From Zea mays (taxonomy: Eukaryota > Streptophyta > Magnoliopsida > Poales > Poaceae): a stretch of DNA of 64,000 bases. Of the stretch, positions 35,110 to 44,737 are shown piece by piece (within the stretch, counting starts at the first letter, position 1; each line of letters opens with the position of its first letter). The DNA lies in NCBI RefSeq assembly GCF_902167145.1, contig NC_050097.1:39726095-39790094 (forward strand). The letters run 5' to 3'. The notes under the pieces are model-generated. The model worked only from the letters and a program-made list of their open reading frames with translations. It was not told the origin of the DNA and made no database searches. The position numbers and the translations under genes were made by a program.

Positions 35110-35775
35110 CCCCAGATGTTATGCATTGTTACTTTGTGGAATTTATGTCGTGGAGCAATCCTTACTAAAGATAATTTAGTCAAAAGGCGGTGGAATGGTA
35201 GCTTGACATGTAGCTTTTGCAATCGAAATGAAAGTATTCACCACCTCTTTTTTGACTGTTATATGGCCAAAAGCATATGGAGAATAATTTACTTTGCCTT
35301 AAAATTAGAAATGCCCGTTAGCATTAATCATATTATCGGGTCTTGGGGAACTAATAGGGGTCCGGGGTATAAAAAATTTTTACTCTCTGGAATAGCAGCT
35401 TTATTTTGGGCTATTTGGCTCAGTCGAAATGAGGTGGCTTTTAATCATAAACCAATTCCATCAATTATGCAAGTTATTTTCAGATGTACTCACTGGTTAA
35501 GATTCTGGAGACTGCTACAAAAGGAGGAATCGCAACAACAAATCCTCGTTGCTTCGCACGTTTTGGAAGTGGTGGCGATGGAAGTCTTCGCAAACCATGG
35601 ATGGCGCTCAAATACAAGAATTGAGTATGACTAGTGTTAGTCATAGTCTTATAATTTAGTTCCTTTGAGCTAGTATCACTATTCATGCAACAGTTCTTAA
35701 TTGTAATAATCGACTTGTATTGGCTGTACGCATTATTATGCTAAAGCCGGAACTCTTGTTTCCATTATAAAAAAA
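35110..35775 (+). pseudogene. 5'-truncated LINE tail with zf-RVT domain
   Basis: The open frame at 35116-35634 encodes about 172 residues. They resemble the zinc-binding domain found after the reverse transcriptase in plant non-LTR elements and LINE-derived proteins (zf-RVT). Features are CRGAILTKDNLVKRRW, then Cys-x2-Cys (CSFCN), HHLFFDC, and aromatic helices with WAIWLSRNEVAF. The RT domain itself is missing. The sequence ends in a short A run at about 35768-35775, consistent with the 3' end of a LINE. The left edge is estimated from where the domain similarity begins, and no target-site duplication was found. It is likely a dead-on-arrival insertion, truncated at the 5' end. Confidence 0.7.
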
Positions 35776-36064
35776 AGCTACCCTTAACTACTGATATCTA
35801 GCAGATTGTTATGTGTGCGAAAAACTTGAAGGGGTATACCTGCCCTTTTGTCATTAGATACTTAATCAAGATTTCTGTTTGAGACGTTCGTTACCTTTGT
35901 GGCTATGTCTAATCGGACTGTTACTCTCTGTTTTCTGAAAACTGCATTTGCTGATATACCTCCAGCCACGAAGTTGCGCTCGGATGATTCGGAAATTATG
36001 CCGATGGCGATGACTCACATTATAAAATCGCAAGGAAAGTGATATTTCCTGGAGTAATATCCAT
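35776..36064. other. Intergenic stretch, nothing recognised
   Basis: About 290 bases between the LINE tail and the MITE. No gene or repeat could be supported here. Confidence 0.6.
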
Positions 36065-36427
36065 TTAGTCCTCGTTTATTTCGTTAGAATTGAATTTCAT
36101 TTTAATAATTATAATTTAGACAAAACTAATTAAGTTCATATATTTATATATGTAATATATTTATATATTAGCTTAAATCAATGAGAGAGATAATTTTATA
36201 CTACATTTATGTTATAGCGAAGCAAGTAGAAGAGTGTGCTATAAATTGTACATCGGAAAAATAACATGTAAATTTATAAAATCAATTTCCATCTCTCACT
36301 CATTAATTTGAGATATACTTGTATAATAACTTTGGAAAGTGGTGGAATGTCACATTCTAAAAAAAATAGCCTATTCCATTAGTAAAATTCCAATTCATCG
36401 AAATGAAAGGAAACAAACGAGACCTTA
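36065..36427. mobile_element. Tourist-like MITE upstream of DAO
   Basis: The ends are imperfect inverted repeats: gtcctcgtttatttc on the left (36068) and, read on the complement, ggtctcgtttgtttcc on the right (ending 36424). Both are flanked by tta (36065-36067 and 36425-36427), the 3-bp target typical of PIF/Harbinger-derived Tourist MITEs. The inside is AT rich and without coding potential. It ends about 675 bp before the DAO start codon. Confidence 0.7.
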
Positions 36428-36994
36428 TACTAATGTGTTCAGATTCCCCAATTACGTCTTCAAGATAATGTTCAGATCAGATGACTAGTCTGAGAACAGA
36501 AGAGCCATTTGGACGGTCCCAACATGAAGATGGTGACCTGAAACTTGAAAACAGAAGGTGATGATAATTTCAGAACAGAATTGCATTACCAAAATTACGT
36601 TCTGCGCGCAGCAAAGCAGATTTTTTTGGGCGCTAGGTCAATGGACAGACAGCTGACAGCATTCAGCGATGGCGACCCTTCCTCACTTGTCTGCTCTACC
36701 CGATCTCGATGTCTCCAAGCCGGGCGACCCATCAGATATCGCTGCCTTGCCTGTCCTCTAAAGAGACAAACAGGAGGCTGTGCCAGAATCGGCCGTAACA
36801 GAAAGGGTGTGCGATTGGACCGAGCCTTTTCCTCCCGGAGAGCCATTCCTTTCCAGTGCGCAGGTGTGTCGGTCTCTTGTCTCACCAAACCGGCGACATG
36901 GTACATGGAGGCCAGCCCGTCGCTTGGCGCCACAAGTCTCGGTGCCGTCCGTCCGACAAGCGGCGCCAGCGCACGCTGGCTGCTCGTGCACGCC

Positions 36995-37002
36995 TCTAAA
37001 TA
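36995..37002 (+). promoter_or_regulatory. TATA-like box of the DAO gene
   Basis: The sequence tctaaata sits in an otherwise GC-rich stretch about 100 bases before the ATG. This would give a 5' leader of roughly 70 bases. The placement is inferred only from the sequence. Confidence 0.5.
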
Positions 37003-37101
37003 CGGCCCCGGACCCGCCACCAAGCGAAGGCCAATCCCGTCCGCCGCCCCCCACCAACCACGAACCACGCAAGCGAACCCGGCCGGCGCGGGGCAGCGGC
37101 G

Positions 37102-38219
37102 ATGGCGGAGATCCCGGTGATCGACCTGCGCCTCGCCGGCTCGTCGCCCGACGAGTCGGCGCGGCTGCGCGACGCGTGCGAGCGCCTGGGCTGCTTTCGG
37201 GTGACCGGCCACGGCGCGCCCGCGGGGCTCCTGGCCGACATGAAGGCCGCCGTGCGCGCGCTCTTCGACCTCCCCGACGACGCCAAGCGCCGCAACGCCG
37301 ACGTCATCCCCGGCAGCGGCTACGTCGCGCCCTGCCCCGCCAACCCGCTCTACGAGGCCTTCGGGCTCCTCGACGCCGCCGCGCCCGCCGACGTCGACGC
37401 CTTCTGCGCGCGCCTCGACGCGCCGCCCAAAGTCAGGTTGGTCACGCTCACGCACGCGCACGTGCCCGCGCAGAAAAAACGCGCCTTTTCCTAGTCCTTT
37501 GCTCCCCTTTCCTCCCGAGGATCGGAGCAAATACTCCGGTAGTAACGCAATCCCGCGCGCAGGGAGACCGTCAAGACCTACGCGGAGAAGATGCACGACG
37601 TGATCGTCGGCGTCGCCGGCGAGCTGGCCACCAGCCTGGGGCTGGGCCTGGAGGAGCACTCGTTCCAGGACTGGCCGTGCCAGTTCCGCATCAACAGGTA
37701 CAACTACACGCAGGAGACGGTGGGCTCCTCCGGCGTGCAGACCCACACGGACTCGGGCTTCCTCACCGTGCTCCAGGAGGACGAGTGCGTCGGCGGCCTC
37801 GAGGTGCTGGACCCCGCCGCCGGTGAGTTCGTGCCCGTGGACCCCGTCGCCGGCTCCTTCCTCGTCAACATCGGCGACGTCGGCACGGTATACCACTCGC
37901 CACACGACACGACACGCCTCGCTCCCTAGCCTAGCTTTTTTTCTGACGACGCCGAGCGTCTCGTTTCGTTTCCCAGGCGTGGAGCAACGGGAGGCTCCAC
38001 AACGTGAAGCACCGGGTGCGGTGCGTCGCGCCCGTGCCGCGCATCTCCATCGCCATGTTCCTGCTGGCGCCCAAGGACGACCGCGTGAGCGCCCCGGAGG
38101 CGTTGGTCGACGCGGGCCACCCGCGTCGGTACAAGCCGTTCAACTACGACGACTACCGGAGGCTCCGGCTGTCCACCGGCGAGCGCGCAGGCGAGGCGCT
38201 CGCGCGGATGGCGGCGTGA
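37102..38219 (+). CDS. DAO: 2-oxoglutarate-dependent dioxygenase, DAO type (auxin oxidation)
   Basis: A three-exon gene: exons 37102-37436, 37563-37887 and 37977-38219, with introns of 126 and 89 bp. Both have GT..AG ends and keep phase, giving 300 residues. DAO enzymes are soluble and convert indole-3-acetic acid to 2-oxoindole-3-acetic acid with Fe(II), 2-oxoglutarate and oxygen. The N-terminal DIOX_N-type part starts MAEIPVIDLRLAG. The catalytic barrel holds the iron ligands H173 and D175 (VQTHTDSGF) and H232 (LHNVKHRV). The 2-oxoglutarate contacts are R242-x-S244, with NRY at 156-158. Length and motifs match the rice DAO protein closely as I recall it. The exons are very GC rich (typical of a class of grass genes), with no stop or frameshift. 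It is the only intact host gene here, enclosed between two retrotransposon nests. A close paralogue with another substrate cannot be excluded. Confidence 0.93.
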
Positions 38220-38367
38220 TGTCGTCACGCACGTGCAAGCCGTTAATTATAGGCTCGCGCATGCATACGCCTACACGAGAGGTTGTCTCGTTAAGCCGTT
38301 CTATTAAAATGTGTGGGGGAGAAAGATGACTACCGTGGTGCCATGTGGATTGCTATCGGGTCTGATC

Positions 38368-38373
38368 AATAAA
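38368..38373 (+). terminator. Possible polyadenylation signal of DAO
   Basis: The sequence aataaa lies about 150 bases after the stop codon, a plausible 3' UTR length for plants. No other evidence is available. Confidence 0.45.
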
Positions 38374-38614
38374 ATCTTGCAACACTTGCACGTGCGATTC
38401 CATATCCTAGCACGGGTGGGCGCCACGCTAGTAGGTAGAGACCGGAGCGGCCAAAAAATGGCTACAGCACCAGTAGGTGAACTCTCAAGCAACACTGGCT
38501 ATCCCACTTCTGACGTTGTCTCTCTCATCACTATGTATGACCAGCGAATGAAGTGTTTAAAAATCTGACGCCGTGAAATCAAGCTGTCATACACACGAAT
38601 GCGGATGGTGATTG

Positions 38615-38806
38615 GAAGACTGCTGGACGACTTGAACGATACGGAGGTTGTACAACATGCAAAATAGGAAAACGGATTGGAGTGTTGCTCGAGTTGGTCT
38701 AATAGCATACGAAGAGTGCTGGACGACTTGAACGATACGGAGGCTGTACAACATGCAAAATAGGAAAACGGATTGGAGTGTTGCTCGAGTTGGTCTAATA
38801 GCATAC
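38615..38806. repeat. 96-bp tandem duplication downstream of DAO
   Basis: Two adjacent 96-bp copies (38615-38710 and 38711-38806) differ at only a few positions, for example ggaggttgtac against ggaggctgtac. Open frames seen across them are accidental. Confidence 0.9.
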
Positions 38807-39531
38807 AAAGAGGGCTGAGAAGTACGTTCGTCCGACCAGCTTGGCCTGGATCAAGCCCAAAAAGGTCCGATCCATTTGAATTTTGGGCTGGCCCAACCCA
38901 CAGGCCTACCTATGACACTTAATTGCTTAAACATTTCAAGCTTATTTTGAAAGACCCGAAATTATAAAAATCATGAAATTTGATTTCTAGCCTGAAATTC
39001 ACATTAGGACCGAAATTCATGTCAGAGCCTAAAATTCTAAATAGATTTAATAAAAAAAATAAAAGATAAAGCAGTTAAATATGACCAAAGTAAAACTTAA
39101 TATTTAAGTTACTAGAGCTATGAAATTACTATCTCGTTAAAAAATCATTTTATTAGAAGAAAAAAGAGTATAACCAGCTCCATGCAGAGTTTGTAAGCTT
39201 AATTTATTGTCTAATATTCATACCAAAAGTACGAGTTACGATTTTTAACCAGCTCCGTACAAAGTTCGTAACCCGTCCTGTTTTCCATATTTAACCCATA
39301 CGTTTTCAGACTTTCAGAAAATTATGGGTTTGGACTTTGGAACGAGTTATGATTTGGTTTGTTAGGATATGTATTTGATCGGGATATTTACGGATATTAG
39401 TCGGAGTTAAACCGGATAAGGCCTACTGTTACGGGCGTACAACCCAACTAACCCAAACGTCCCAGCCTAACAGGAAGCGGCGTGCGGTGTCATGTAAGCC
39501 TAGACAGGGTTCAGCTGATCTCCTAAGATCT
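38807..39531. other. AT-rich intergenic stretch, nothing recognised
   Basis: About 725 bases of AT-rich sequence. Phrases like accagctccatgcagag and accagctccgtacaaag recur near 39173 and 39248, which hints at an old repeat. No gene could be supported. Confidence 0.6.
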
Positions 39532-39637
39532 AGTTGGGAAACTCAAATCTCTTCAGAATTGAAGGAGATTGGAGAAGAAATTAGTTCATTTCCACCTTAA
39601 TCCTCTCTATTCCTGAAAGAGATTTGAGGTTCTCAAA
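39532..39637. mobile_element. Short hairpin-like MITE
   Basis: The left arm gttgggaaactcaaatctc (from 39532) is matched by the complement of the right arm aagagatttgaggttctc (to about 39637) with few mismatches. They enclose about 65 bases. The size and structure fit a small MITE. Superfamily and target duplication were not determined. Confidence 0.5.
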
Positions 39638-40833
39638 ATGTGAGTGAGTAAGTGGACTGGTTTCGGCAGCGGACCCCACCTCCCGACACGGAGATACGAG
39701 CGGTCGTTCCAGCAGATCGCGTATTACGACACAGTGGCCAAGCATCGTGTAAGAATACCTGTTGCGCATCCCGCGGCGACCCCCTCCCCTACGCCTGTAC
39801 GTGTTCGACGTCACTCTTTCCCTGCAACGGCAAACACTAAACACCCCCCTCTGCGCTACAGTTCAAGGGAGGCGTACAGTGGTACACTAGATTTGGAGGA
39901 GTGGCTGGCAGCCCTCTACGCTCGATTTCTGTGTACGTTATTGTTTGTTAGTTGACGAAAAATGTCATGGATAATGAATAGTTATGGGAAATAATATTTT
40001 ATGGTTGTAGTAGGGTATAAGGGAAGTATTTAGGGGAAACCGTTGCGGGAGGTGAAAAAGTTGGGGATGAAATGTTGATGATGTGACAAAAAAAGTGATA
40101 GGAAAAAAATTTAGGGTGACTATTTTGCTTAACTTATTCATAAGTTGGCGCTGTGTTTACTCAGAAAAATCCAACTAAAACACAACAACAAGAGAAAGAT
40201 TCTACTATGATATGACCTTTTGTAATAATGAACTAGTTTTGCTGATGCAAGCCATTGATTCAGTCTATGACGATGATTGGAGGGTGAAAGGTGCTACGTC
40301 TTTCATCAAAGATCGTTTGAAAGAGATAATATAGGAGTACCACTTTTATCCGATTGATCTATATCATTTATATAAATATTATTTAAAGAAAGAGAATTTC
40401 CTCTATCAGTTAGTTACTATGGAAATAGAAATGAAAGAAGATAGAGGGGTCTTAAACCACAGAATGTACCGCTGCGGATAGCCTAAACTCCGAGTCCGGG
40501 AGCATTTAGAGCATCTCCAATAGTTATGTAAACAAGTCCCTAAATATGAATTTAAAAAGTTTTCGAGAAAAACTCTTCTCCAACAGTTATGTAAATCAGT
40601 TCCCTAAATTTACAAACTCCCTACAAAACACAATTTCATCTCTACATTTACCAATCTTGTTGGGACTCCGTAAATCAACGTTGGTACTAAATCCATCGTG
40701 AAAATCACACCTTTGTCATTGTTTTTGCGTTGTCCCACTGTCTTGTTGACCACAAATCCATCTGCAGCGCCCAGATGTCTTGATGCCGCCACTGCTAGAC
40801 AACCTATTACGTCGAGACGTCGTCAGAGCACAT
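39638..40833. other. Intergenic stretch with possible old DNA-element remnant
   Basis: No gene is supported in these 1.2 kb. Near 40510-40625 the phrase tctccaatagttatgtaaa recurs as tctccaacagttatgtaaa about 65 bases later. It is preceded by gagcatctccaa, a motif common at the ends of grass DNA elements. This may be a degraded element; its limits are not clear. Confidence 0.45.
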
Positions 40834-41972
40834 TGAGAGCACCTAGAGGGGGGTGAATAGGTGATCCTGTAAAAATCAAACACTAATAGCCACAAAATTT
40901 AGTTATGAGTGTTAGTACGGCTAAGTAGCTTGAAGCGAGTTCTTGTGAACACAAACAATCACAGAGAGATCAACACAAGACACACGATTTTTATCCCGTG
41001 GTTCGGCCAAGTAACACTTGCCTACTTCCACGTTGTGGCGTCCCAATGGACGAGGGTTGCACTCAACCCCTTTCAAGTGATCCGATGATCAACTTGAATA
41101 CCACGGTATTTTCCTTAGAGTATTTTCCCGTTTGCGAGGAATCTCCACAACTTGGAGTCTCTCGCCCTTACAACAAGGATCACAATGAAGGCATAGAGTA
41201 AGGTTGGGAGAAGCAACACACACAAGACTCAAATACGTAGCACACCCACGCACACAAGTGAAGACTCAAGCTCAAATGACAACACAGGGAGTTCGTGACT
41301 CGAATGGAGGTCAATTCTCTAACACAACAAAGCGAATGCATGGGAACAGAGTCTGGATGCCTTAGAATATACTTAGTGAATGCTTGAGTGACTCCTCCAT
41401 GTGCCTAGGGTCCCTTTTATAGCCCCAAGGCAGCTAGGAGTCGTTGGAGACAAACTTGGAAGTCCATCCTTGCCTTCTGTCGAGTGGCGCACCGGACAGT
41501 CCGGTGCGCCACCGGACAGTCCCTGTAGCTGTCCGGTGCGCGATCGCCTTCCAAATCAGGCGCATCCGACCGTTGCTCCTCTGGGCTGATTGGCGCACCG
41601 GACAGTCCGGTGCACCGGCTGACCGTTGGAGCAGTCCACGTGTCGCACGAAGATTGCGCGACCGACCATTGGCGCAGGCGACCGTTGGCTCACCGGACAG
41701 TCCGGTGCACCATCGGACAGTCCGGTGAATTATAGTCGTACGCCGCCGTTGATTCCCGAGAGCGGCGAGTTCACACGGACCGGCCTGGCGCACCGGACAC
41801 TATCCGGTGCACCACTGGACATTCCGGTGTGCCAGACTGAGCTGAAGCTTGACTGCACTCAGCCAAGTCTTTTCCAATTTGTTTCTTTTCTTCTTAGCTC
41901 TGTTTCTAACACTTAGACAAATACATTAGTATTCAAAACCAATTTACTAAGTCTAGAAACATACCTTGTTAT
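40834..41972 (-). repeat. Element F: Opie-like LTR cut by element E
   Basis: It starts tgagagcaccta and resembles the LTRs of A and E in its ends, palindromes (caccggacagtccggtg near 41489, 41598 and 41693) and TATA region (cttttatagcc near 41412). It stops at 41972, about 110 bases short of the LTR end, exactly where element E begins. It is well diverged from the LTR of E, so the two are not a pair. The missing end and any body of F should lie to the right of the window. Confidence 0.75.
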
Positions 41973-43196
41973 TGAGAGCACCTAGAGGGGGGTGAATAGG
42001 TGATCCTGTAAAAACTTGAAACTTAATGCCACAAAGCTTGATTAGGAGTTAGCACAATAAAGCCAAGTGGCTAGAGAGAAGTTCTTGCAAGACAGGATAA
42101 CCACAAGAAGATCAACACAGATAGGCACAGTGGTTTATCCCGTGGTTCGGCCAAGTCCAACACTTGCCTACTCCACGTTGTGGCGTCCCAACGGACGAGG
42201 GTTACAGTCAACCCCTCTCAAGCGGTCCAAAGACCCACTTGAATACCACGGTGTTTTGCTTTACTTTACTATATCCCGCTTGCGAGGAATCTTCACAACT
42301 TGGAGCCTCTCGCCCTTACAATTTGATGTTCACAAAGAAGCACAGAAGTAAGGCTGGGATGAGCAACACACAAGACACAAAATCAGAGCACAACACGCAC
42401 ACAAGTCACAACTCGAGCTCACAACACAACCCAAATAGATCTATACTCAAATGGAGCTCTAGTTGCTATCACAAAGAATCGAAAGCGCGGAATTTGAGTC
42501 TTGGTGCTTAGGAATGCTTAGAGAATGCTTGGTGTACTCCTCCATGCGCCTAGGGGTCCCTTTTATAGCCCCAAGGCAGCTAGGAGCCGTTGAGAGCATT
42601 CCAGGAAGGCAATTCTTGCCTTCTGTCGCCTGGCGCACCGGACAGTCCGGTGTACCACCGGACACTGTCCGGTGCAGATTTCTTTCATTCTTTGGCGAAG
42701 CCGACCGTTGGAGATTCAGAGCCGTTGGCGCACCGGACACTGTCCGGTGCACACCGGACAGTCCGGTGCCCCCTTCTGACCGTTGGCTCTGCCACGCGTC
42801 GCGCGCGGATTACGCGGCCGACTGTTGGCTCACCGGACAGTCCGGTGCACCACCGGACAGTCCGGTGATTTATAGTCGTATGCCGCCGATGAAACCCGAG
42901 AGCAGCCAGCTCGCCAGAGCTAGCCTGGCGCACCGGACACTGTCCGGTGCGGTGCTCCCAGACTGCGCAGAGTCTTGGCTGCTCAGCCAAGCTTTTCCAA
43001 ATTGATCTTTTCCTGTTTCTAGCACTTAGACACAATGCATTAGTCTCCAAAACAATGTACTAAGTCTTAGAAACATACCTTTACTCTTGATTTGCACTTC
43101 TCAAGTCTTTGGCACAAATATTACTCAAAGCATTTGTGTGGAGCACTTAATCACCAAAATCTTATAGAAATGTCCCAAAGGTACATTTCCCTTTCA
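41973..43196 (-). repeat. Element E 3' LTR (1224 bp)
   Basis: Begins tgagagcacc and ends ccctttca. The palindrome array lies at about 42630-42950 and the TATA box on the element strand is the complement of ttttatagc near 42560. A polypurine tract follows directly in element orientation. Confidence 0.9.
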
Positions 43197-44005
43197 ATCT
43201 CCCCCTTTTTGGTGATTAATGCCAACACAACAAAAAGCAACTAAAAGAAGTGCAACATTAATGCAAATAAGAGCACAGATTTGTTTTGAATCAAATTTGG
43301 CATATTTGGATCATTCTTTGCCACCACTTGGTTTTGTTTTTGCAAATCAACCTCAATTTCCTATCTCTAAGTCAAACACACTTGTTGAGACATCAAGAGA
43401 GTTGTTCCAAGAGAAATTGATCAAAGATTTCAAAAACTTCCCCTTTTTCCCATAATCAACCATTCTCCCCACAAGAGGCCAACTTTTGACAAAAGAGACA
43501 ACAAGAGATTTTTGATAAACCAAAAGCTCTATTTTACTATTTTCAAAATTCCCAAGTGCTATTCTACTATTTTCAAAATTCTCAAGTGGTAGCTGATCCA
43601 TTTGTTGCTTTGGCCTTATTTTCTCCCCCTTTGGCATCAAGCACCAAAACGGGATCAATCTTGGCCCTAGAACCCCATTGCCTCACCAAAATCTTCAATT
43701 AAGAGTAAAAAGGCAATAAGAGCATGGAGATGAACTTGGAATAAGTTACCCTCTCATTGGAGTGCAGTGGAAGTCTTTCATGGTCCAAGTCCACCTTTTC
43801 CCTCCTTTGAGACTAAATTAAGAACACTCAAGCACATGGTTAGTCCCAAAGGGTCAAGTTGTAGCACAACTCCCCCGAAATATGTGCATCACTTGCAAAT
43901 GGACTTGTGAGGTCTGGGGAGTGCTTGTATAACTTGAGCACCATACATAAACAACAATATGCATAAGGAACATGATCAAGGCATAAAACACATGTATGCT
44001 ATAAA
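43197..44005 (-). other. Element E 3' untranslated region
   Basis: About 810 bases without a gene. C-rich runs on the plus strand (43198, 43465 and 43623) mark polypurine tracts on the element strand. The sequence is similar to 7078-7867 of element A. Confidence 0.75.
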
Positions 44006-44242
44006 TCAATCCAAGTTCCGCGAATCTAAGACATTTAGCTCACTACACAGCCTGCAAAAGGTCTTCTCATCTAGAGGCTTGGTAAAGATATCAGCTAGCT
44101 GGTTCTCGGTGCTAACATAAAACACTTCGATATCTCCCTTTTGCTGGTGGTCTCTCAAAAAGTGATGCCAGATATCTATGTGCTTTGTGCGACTATGTTC
44201 AACAGGATTATCCGCCATGCGGATAGCACTCTCATTATCACA
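44006..44242 (-). pseudogene. pol: Element E pol C-terminus (RNase H end)
   Basis: The minus strand encodes the end of a copia RNase H, including [16 protein letters not shown] and [12 protein letters not shown], closely matching the end of pol in A. It is cut off at 44242 by the CACTA element. The preceding part of the same frame resumes at 47817. Confidence 0.9.
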
Positions 44243-44480
44243 CACTACACCAAAATCATACACTTCCTACAGTTTTTTAACTTCCTACAGCTTATATAAC
44301 AAACCGTAGGAAATAAATAACTTCCGAGAGGCAACTGGTAGCTCTAGGAAATAAACATAACTTCCTACGGTATTTGATAAAAGCTGTCGGAAGTTAAAAA
44401 ACCGTAGGAAGTTAACTTACTTCCTACGGCCTCCTCTAAGAAGTTACGTAACTTCCTACGGCTTTACTTTAGGAAGTTAT
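44243..44480. repeat. CACTA left subterminal repeat array
   Basis: About ten copies of acttcctac(g/a)g or its complement ccgtaggaagt occur within 240 bases after the terminus, in both orientations. Arrays of this kind bind the transposase accessory protein in En/Spm-type elements; that role is inferred here. Confidence 0.85.
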
Positions 44481-44737
44481 TTTTTTATTTTAAACCTCTC
44501 AACCTTATCTCTTCTCTCACCTTTCTCAACCCCGTCTCTCTCACGTGTCTGTTCCTTGGAGCCGCCCGTCGCCAGCCGCCCCCACCGCCCACACCACCGG
44601 CCGCCCCTGCCTTGGCCCCTTCCGCCGCGGCCGCGGCCGCCCCCGACCCCGGCCCCGCCCGGCGCTTCCGTTTCCTTGGATAACCACAACGCTCGCCCGC
44701 CCGCCGGCAAGCGAAAGCGAAGCGAGCCAACCTAGCC

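Noticed and set aside
35116..35634. A host RNase H or reverse-transcriptase-domain gene
   Set aside because: Only the zinc-binding domain after the RT is present and it is followed by an A run, so a truncated LINE tail is simpler.
36780..37826. 348-codon plus-strand frame overlapping DAO in another phase
   Set aside because: It is an arginine/alanine-rich shadow of the GC-rich gene and ignores the splice sites.
36595..37905. 436-codon open frame on the strand opposite DAO
   Set aside because: It is antisense to the GC-rich exons and runs through both introns of DAO. Stop-free antisense frames are expected at such GC content.
40834..43196. Two adjacent Opie-like LTRs read as the LTR pair of one element or as a tandem solo-LTR
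   Set aside because: They are too diverged to be sister LTRs. The first lacks its last 110 bases and breaks exactly at the TG of the second, which is followed by a purine tract and pol. Insertion of E into the LTR of F fits better.
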